This document shows positions 61,728 to 64,000 of a stretch of 64,000 bases of DNA, piece after piece. The DNA comes from Verrucomicrobiota bacterium (GTDB lineage Bacteria; Verrucomicrobiota; Verrucomicrobiia; Limisphaerales; JAEYXS01). Made by a program: the position numbers and the translations under genes. Position 1 is the first letter of the stretch; each line of letters opens with the position of its first letter. The stretch lies in assembly GCA_023431185.1 (NCBI GenBank), contig JAEYXS010000048.1:1-64000 (forward strand). Reading direction: 5' to 3'. The notes under the pieces are model-generated. The model was not told the origin of the DNA and ran no database searches. It saw nothing but the letters and a program-made list of their open reading frames with translations.

Positions 61728-62290
61728 GCACCAACCCCATAGCAACCCCGCCGCTCACCGGCACGCAGATCTGTCTGCGGACCGTGGTGCCGGATGATGC
61801 CGCGGGCGGCTATCTGCGCTGGATGAATGATCCGGTCATCACGCGTTATCTGGAGACGAAGGCTGGAACCCATACGGAAGCGTCCCTGCGCAACTACATC
61901 ATCAGCACCACCACGAGTGCGGACAATGTTTTCCTGGCCATCGTGCTGCGGTCGGACAACCGTCACGTGGGCAATATCAAGCTCGGCCCCATCAACCGCC
62001 ACCATCTGCTGGGCGATATCGGTATCATCATCGGCGAGCAGGATTGTTGGGGACGCGGGCTGGCCACGGAAGCGATCGCATTACTGAAAGAATACGCGTT
62101 TGCCCAACTCGGTCTGCACAAATTGACTGCCAGCTGCTACGCCAACAACGCGGCCTCGGCCAAGGCATTCGAGAAAGCGGGCTTCACCACGGAAGCCGTG
62201 CGCCCGGCGCACTTCTGGAGTGAAGGGAACTGGGTGGATGGAATTTTCCTGGGTTGCGTGAACCCGGCCAATGTGGTGAGGAAAATCTGA
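61724..62290 (+). CDS. GNAT family N-acetyltransferase (RimJ/RimL or PseH-like)
   Basis: 188 residues from the ATG at 61724, overlapping the HisF stop by 4 bases. ICLRTVVPDDAAGGYLRWMN start, FLAIVLRSDNRHVGNIKLG, the acetyl-CoA loop GEQDCWGRGLATEAI and the end NNAASAKAFEKAGF. It would add an acetyl group to an amino-sugar; it is a second candidate for the PseH step, next to the domain fused to PseG, or acts on another position. Confidence 0.88.
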   Translation: MSTNPIATPPLTGTQICLRTVVPDDAAGGYLRWMNDPVITRYLETKAGTHTEASLRNYIISTTTSADNVFLAIVLRSDNRHVGNIKLGPINRHHLLGDIGIIIGEQDCWGRGLATEAIALLKEYAFAQLGLHKLTASCYANNAASAKAFEKAGFTTEAVRPAHFWSEGNWVDGIFLGCVNPANVVRKI

Positions 62291-62292
62291 AC

Positions 62293-63081
62293 ATGCGCGT
62301 CGCCGCCATCATCGAAAGCCGGATGACTTCCCGGCGGTTGCCCGGCAAGAATCTCAAATCCTTGCTGGGCCGCCCCATGCTCGGGCGGCTCATCGACCGG
62401 CTCAAGCGCAGTCAGACCTTGGATGTCATCTGCCTGGCCACGAGCGTTGATCCATCGGACGCACCGCTGGAAGATTTCGCCAAAGCCGAGGGCATCCGAT
62501 GCCATCGCGGTTCCTTGGAAGATGTGCTGGACCGCGTATTGAATGCCGCACGGTCCGTGGATGCCGATCTCATCGTGGAAGTCACCGGCGATTGCCCGCT
62601 GATCGACCCGGCCATCATCGATGCCGCCGTCCATCGTTTCCAGCAAGGCGGTGCCGACTATCTCATCAACGTGTTGGACCAGCTCACCTTCCCCATCGGT
62701 TTCGATGTGCAGGTGTACCGGCGCGAGTTGTTGGAAGAAGTCGCCCGCGCGACGAACGATCCCTATGATCGCGTCAACGTGACGCCATACATCTACCATC
62801 ACGGAGAGAAGTATAAGGTCATCAACCTGCTCGCTCCGCCGGAGCTTGACCGGCCACGTTACCGGCTCTGTGTGGATCACCCGGAGGACTTCGAGGTCAT
62901 CTCCGCTATCTACACGGATCTGCTGCCACAACGTCCGGACTTCAACGCGTATGACATCGTGAAGTTTCTGGATGAACATCCCGAGCTGGCGCGACTGAAC
63001 ACACAACGCGAAGATTCTTTTGGCTTCCCGGAATCACGGGGCGGCATGAAGCATGAGGTGCTGAACGTGCCCAGACGTTAA
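62293..63081 (+). CDS. Cytidylyltransferase (SpsF-like)
   Basis: 262 residues from the ATG at 62293, 2 bases after the GNAT stop. AAIIESRMTSRRLPGKNL is the nucleotide-binding start of SpsF/NeuA-type enzymes, with VEVTGDCPLIDPAIIDAAV and YRLCVDHPEDFEVI as further marks. It resembles SpsF (spore-coat polysaccharide protein) more than canonical PseF/NeuA, whose start reads PARGGSKRIPRKN. It may make the CMP-activated acid, or activate another sugar. Confidence 0.82.
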   Translation: MRVAAIIESRMTSRRLPGKNLKSLLGRPMLGRLIDRLKRSQTLDVICLATSVDPSDAPLEDFAKAEGIRCHRGSLEDVLDRVLNAARSVDADLIVEVTGDCPLIDPAIIDAAVHRFQQGGADYLINVLDQLTFPIGFDVQVYRRELLEEVARATNDPYDRVNVTPYIYHHGEKYKVINLLAPPELDRPRYRLCVDHPEDFEVISAIYTDLLPQRPDFNAYDIVKFLDEHPELARLNTQREDSFGFPESRGGMKHEVLNVPRR

Positions 63082-63087
63082 TTGATC

Positions 63088-64000
63088 ATGACGAAGGCAT
63101 TCATCGTGGGCTGCGGCAAGATCGCCGGTGGTTTCAACCACTCGGACGAATCGGCCGTGCTTACCCATGCCCTCGCCTATCGGCGGCTTGGCGCGAAGAT
63201 CACCGGCTGTGTGGACCGCAATGAAGCGCAGGCCGGGCAATTCGCCGCCCGTTGGCAGGTGCCGCATCACGGCACCGACCTGGCTTCCGTATTGCGCGCC
63301 GCGGCTCCAGCAGTGGTCAGCATCAGCACGCCGCCCGAAGGCCGGGCCGAGGCCATGGAGATCATCCTCCGCTCACCCAGCGTGAAAGCGGTTCTGATCG
63401 AGAAACCGCTGGCCAACATCGCAGCGGAAGCACGCAAGCTGCGGGACCTGGCCCAGCAGGCGAAATTGCCGCTGCTCGTGAATTACTTCCGCGCATTCGA
63501 TCCGTTCTATCAAAAGCTGGAAGTTGAATTTCGCGCCGGAACTTTCGGCAAATTCTGCTCCGGCACGGCCCGTTATTATGGCCCGGCTGAAGCCACGGCC
63601 AGCCATTGGCTCGAACGGGTGTTCGCTTTGTTGGGCACGCAATGCCAGATCAACCGCTTGGGCGGCACAGAAGTTTCCCCGCACTTTGAGCTGTGCCACA
63701 CTGGCAGTAGCGTGCAGTTCCTGCCCAGTCCGGGCTCGGATTTCTCGCCGTTTGAGCTGGACCTGCTTTTTGAGCGCTGCCGTCTGCGCATCGTGGATTC
63801 CGAACGGCGTGTGGAGTTTTACCAGTCGCGCCCAGACCCTTTGTTCGCCGGGTTCAGCACCTTGGCACCGCAAAACCTGTGGGCTGGTCTCGGGCCGTCG
63901 CATGAATCCATTTTGCATGCCGCCCAGGCGGCCTTGACGACCGCCCAGAACGGTGGGAACGGTTGGCAAGATTTGCTGGACCGCGCGGTGGCGGTCACGG
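63088..64000 (+). CDS. Gfo/Idh/MocA family oxidoreductase (cut by window edge)
   Basis: 304 residues visible, open to the edge. KAFIVGCGKIAGGFN is the NAD(P) Rossmann loop, SISTPPEGRAEAME and VLIEKPLANIAAEARKLRDLA the conserved EKP motif. Enzymes of this family oxidise or reduce sugars and sugar nucleotides; it begins 6 bases after the cytidylyltransferase stop and continues the same operon. Confidence 0.87.
   Translation, partial: MTKAFIVGCGKIAGGFNHSDESAVLTHALAYRRLGAKITGCVDRNEAQAGQFAARWQVPHHGTDLASVLRAAAPAVVSISTPPEGRAEAMEIILRSPSVKAVLIEKPLANIAAEARKLRDLAQQAKLPLLVNYFRAFDPFYQKLEVEFRAGTFGKFCSGTARYYGPAEATASHWLERVFALLGTQCQINRLGGTEVSPHFELCHTGSSVQFLPSPGSDFSPFELDLLFERCRLRIVDSERRVEFYQSRPDPLFAGFSTLAPQNLWAGLGPSHESILHAAQAALTTAQNGGNGWQDLLDRAVAVT

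Overview
The window looks like chromosomal DNA from a Gram-negative member of the Verrucomicrobiota (possibly the Pedosphaera/Limisphaera side; this is inference from gene content, not from a marker tree). Supporting signs are a DUF1501 gene paired with a planctomycete-type cytochrome/DUF1549/DUF1553 gene, two adjacent secreted sulfatases, many signal-peptide hydrolases, LPS-related genes (kdsD, an LpxR-like deacylase, an MsbA-like exporter), and many short intergenic palindromic repeats. Planctomycetes share several of these families and are the main alternative.

Layout. 1-7350: the start of a purine nucleoside phosphorylase, divergent rpoD, the DUF1549/DUF1553-DUF1501 pair and tRNA-Asp. 7425-14990: galE, an SGNH hydrolase, nadC-birA, an LpxR-like gene, acpH, tRNA-Ser, an exported superoxide dismutase and a membrane-anchored or secreted HNH protein. 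15034-17690: a GntR-ABC-permease operon whose consensus promoter overlaps a perfect operator palindrome and whose mRNA should be nearly leaderless. 24549 down to 17687: a probable six-gene minus-strand operon (Ser/Thr kinase, aguB, two paralogous GT-C-like membrane proteins, an RmlD-like reductase, gluQ). 24708-27784: HU, holB, argH.

27803-33136 holds an esterase, a beta-sandwich protein and two sulfatases. 33137-35637 is a gene-poor stretch with a degenerate tandem array of about 88 bp per unit and two unrecognised genes. 35638-47669 carries a ceramidase-like protein, an SPFH/Arc/PH-like operon, TerC, a gamma-glutamylcyclotransferase, an ankyrin protein, a ClC channel, several hydrolases, kdsD and an ADP-ribosylglycohydrolase.

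47818-64000 is largely a cell-surface glycan region on the plus strand: a YebC/YeeN-type regulator, an MsbA-like exporter with a BACON-like insertion, an MBOAT acyltransferase with an SGNH partner, then a nonulosonic (pseudaminic-type) acid cluster: pseB, pseC, a fused pseG-acetyltransferase, pseI, an N-acetyl sugar amidotransferase with dedicated HisH and HisF paralogues, a second GNAT, an SpsF-like cytidylyltransferase and a Gfo/Idh/MocA oxidoreductase cut by the window edge. Together these would make, and possibly amidinate, a sialic-acid-like sugar. The most unusual items are the repeat inserted in frame within pseG, the BACON-like insertion in the ABC exporter, the HisF paralogue lacking the usual N-terminal Asp, the double-hairpin repeat family with sequence-variable stems, and the 88-bp array.
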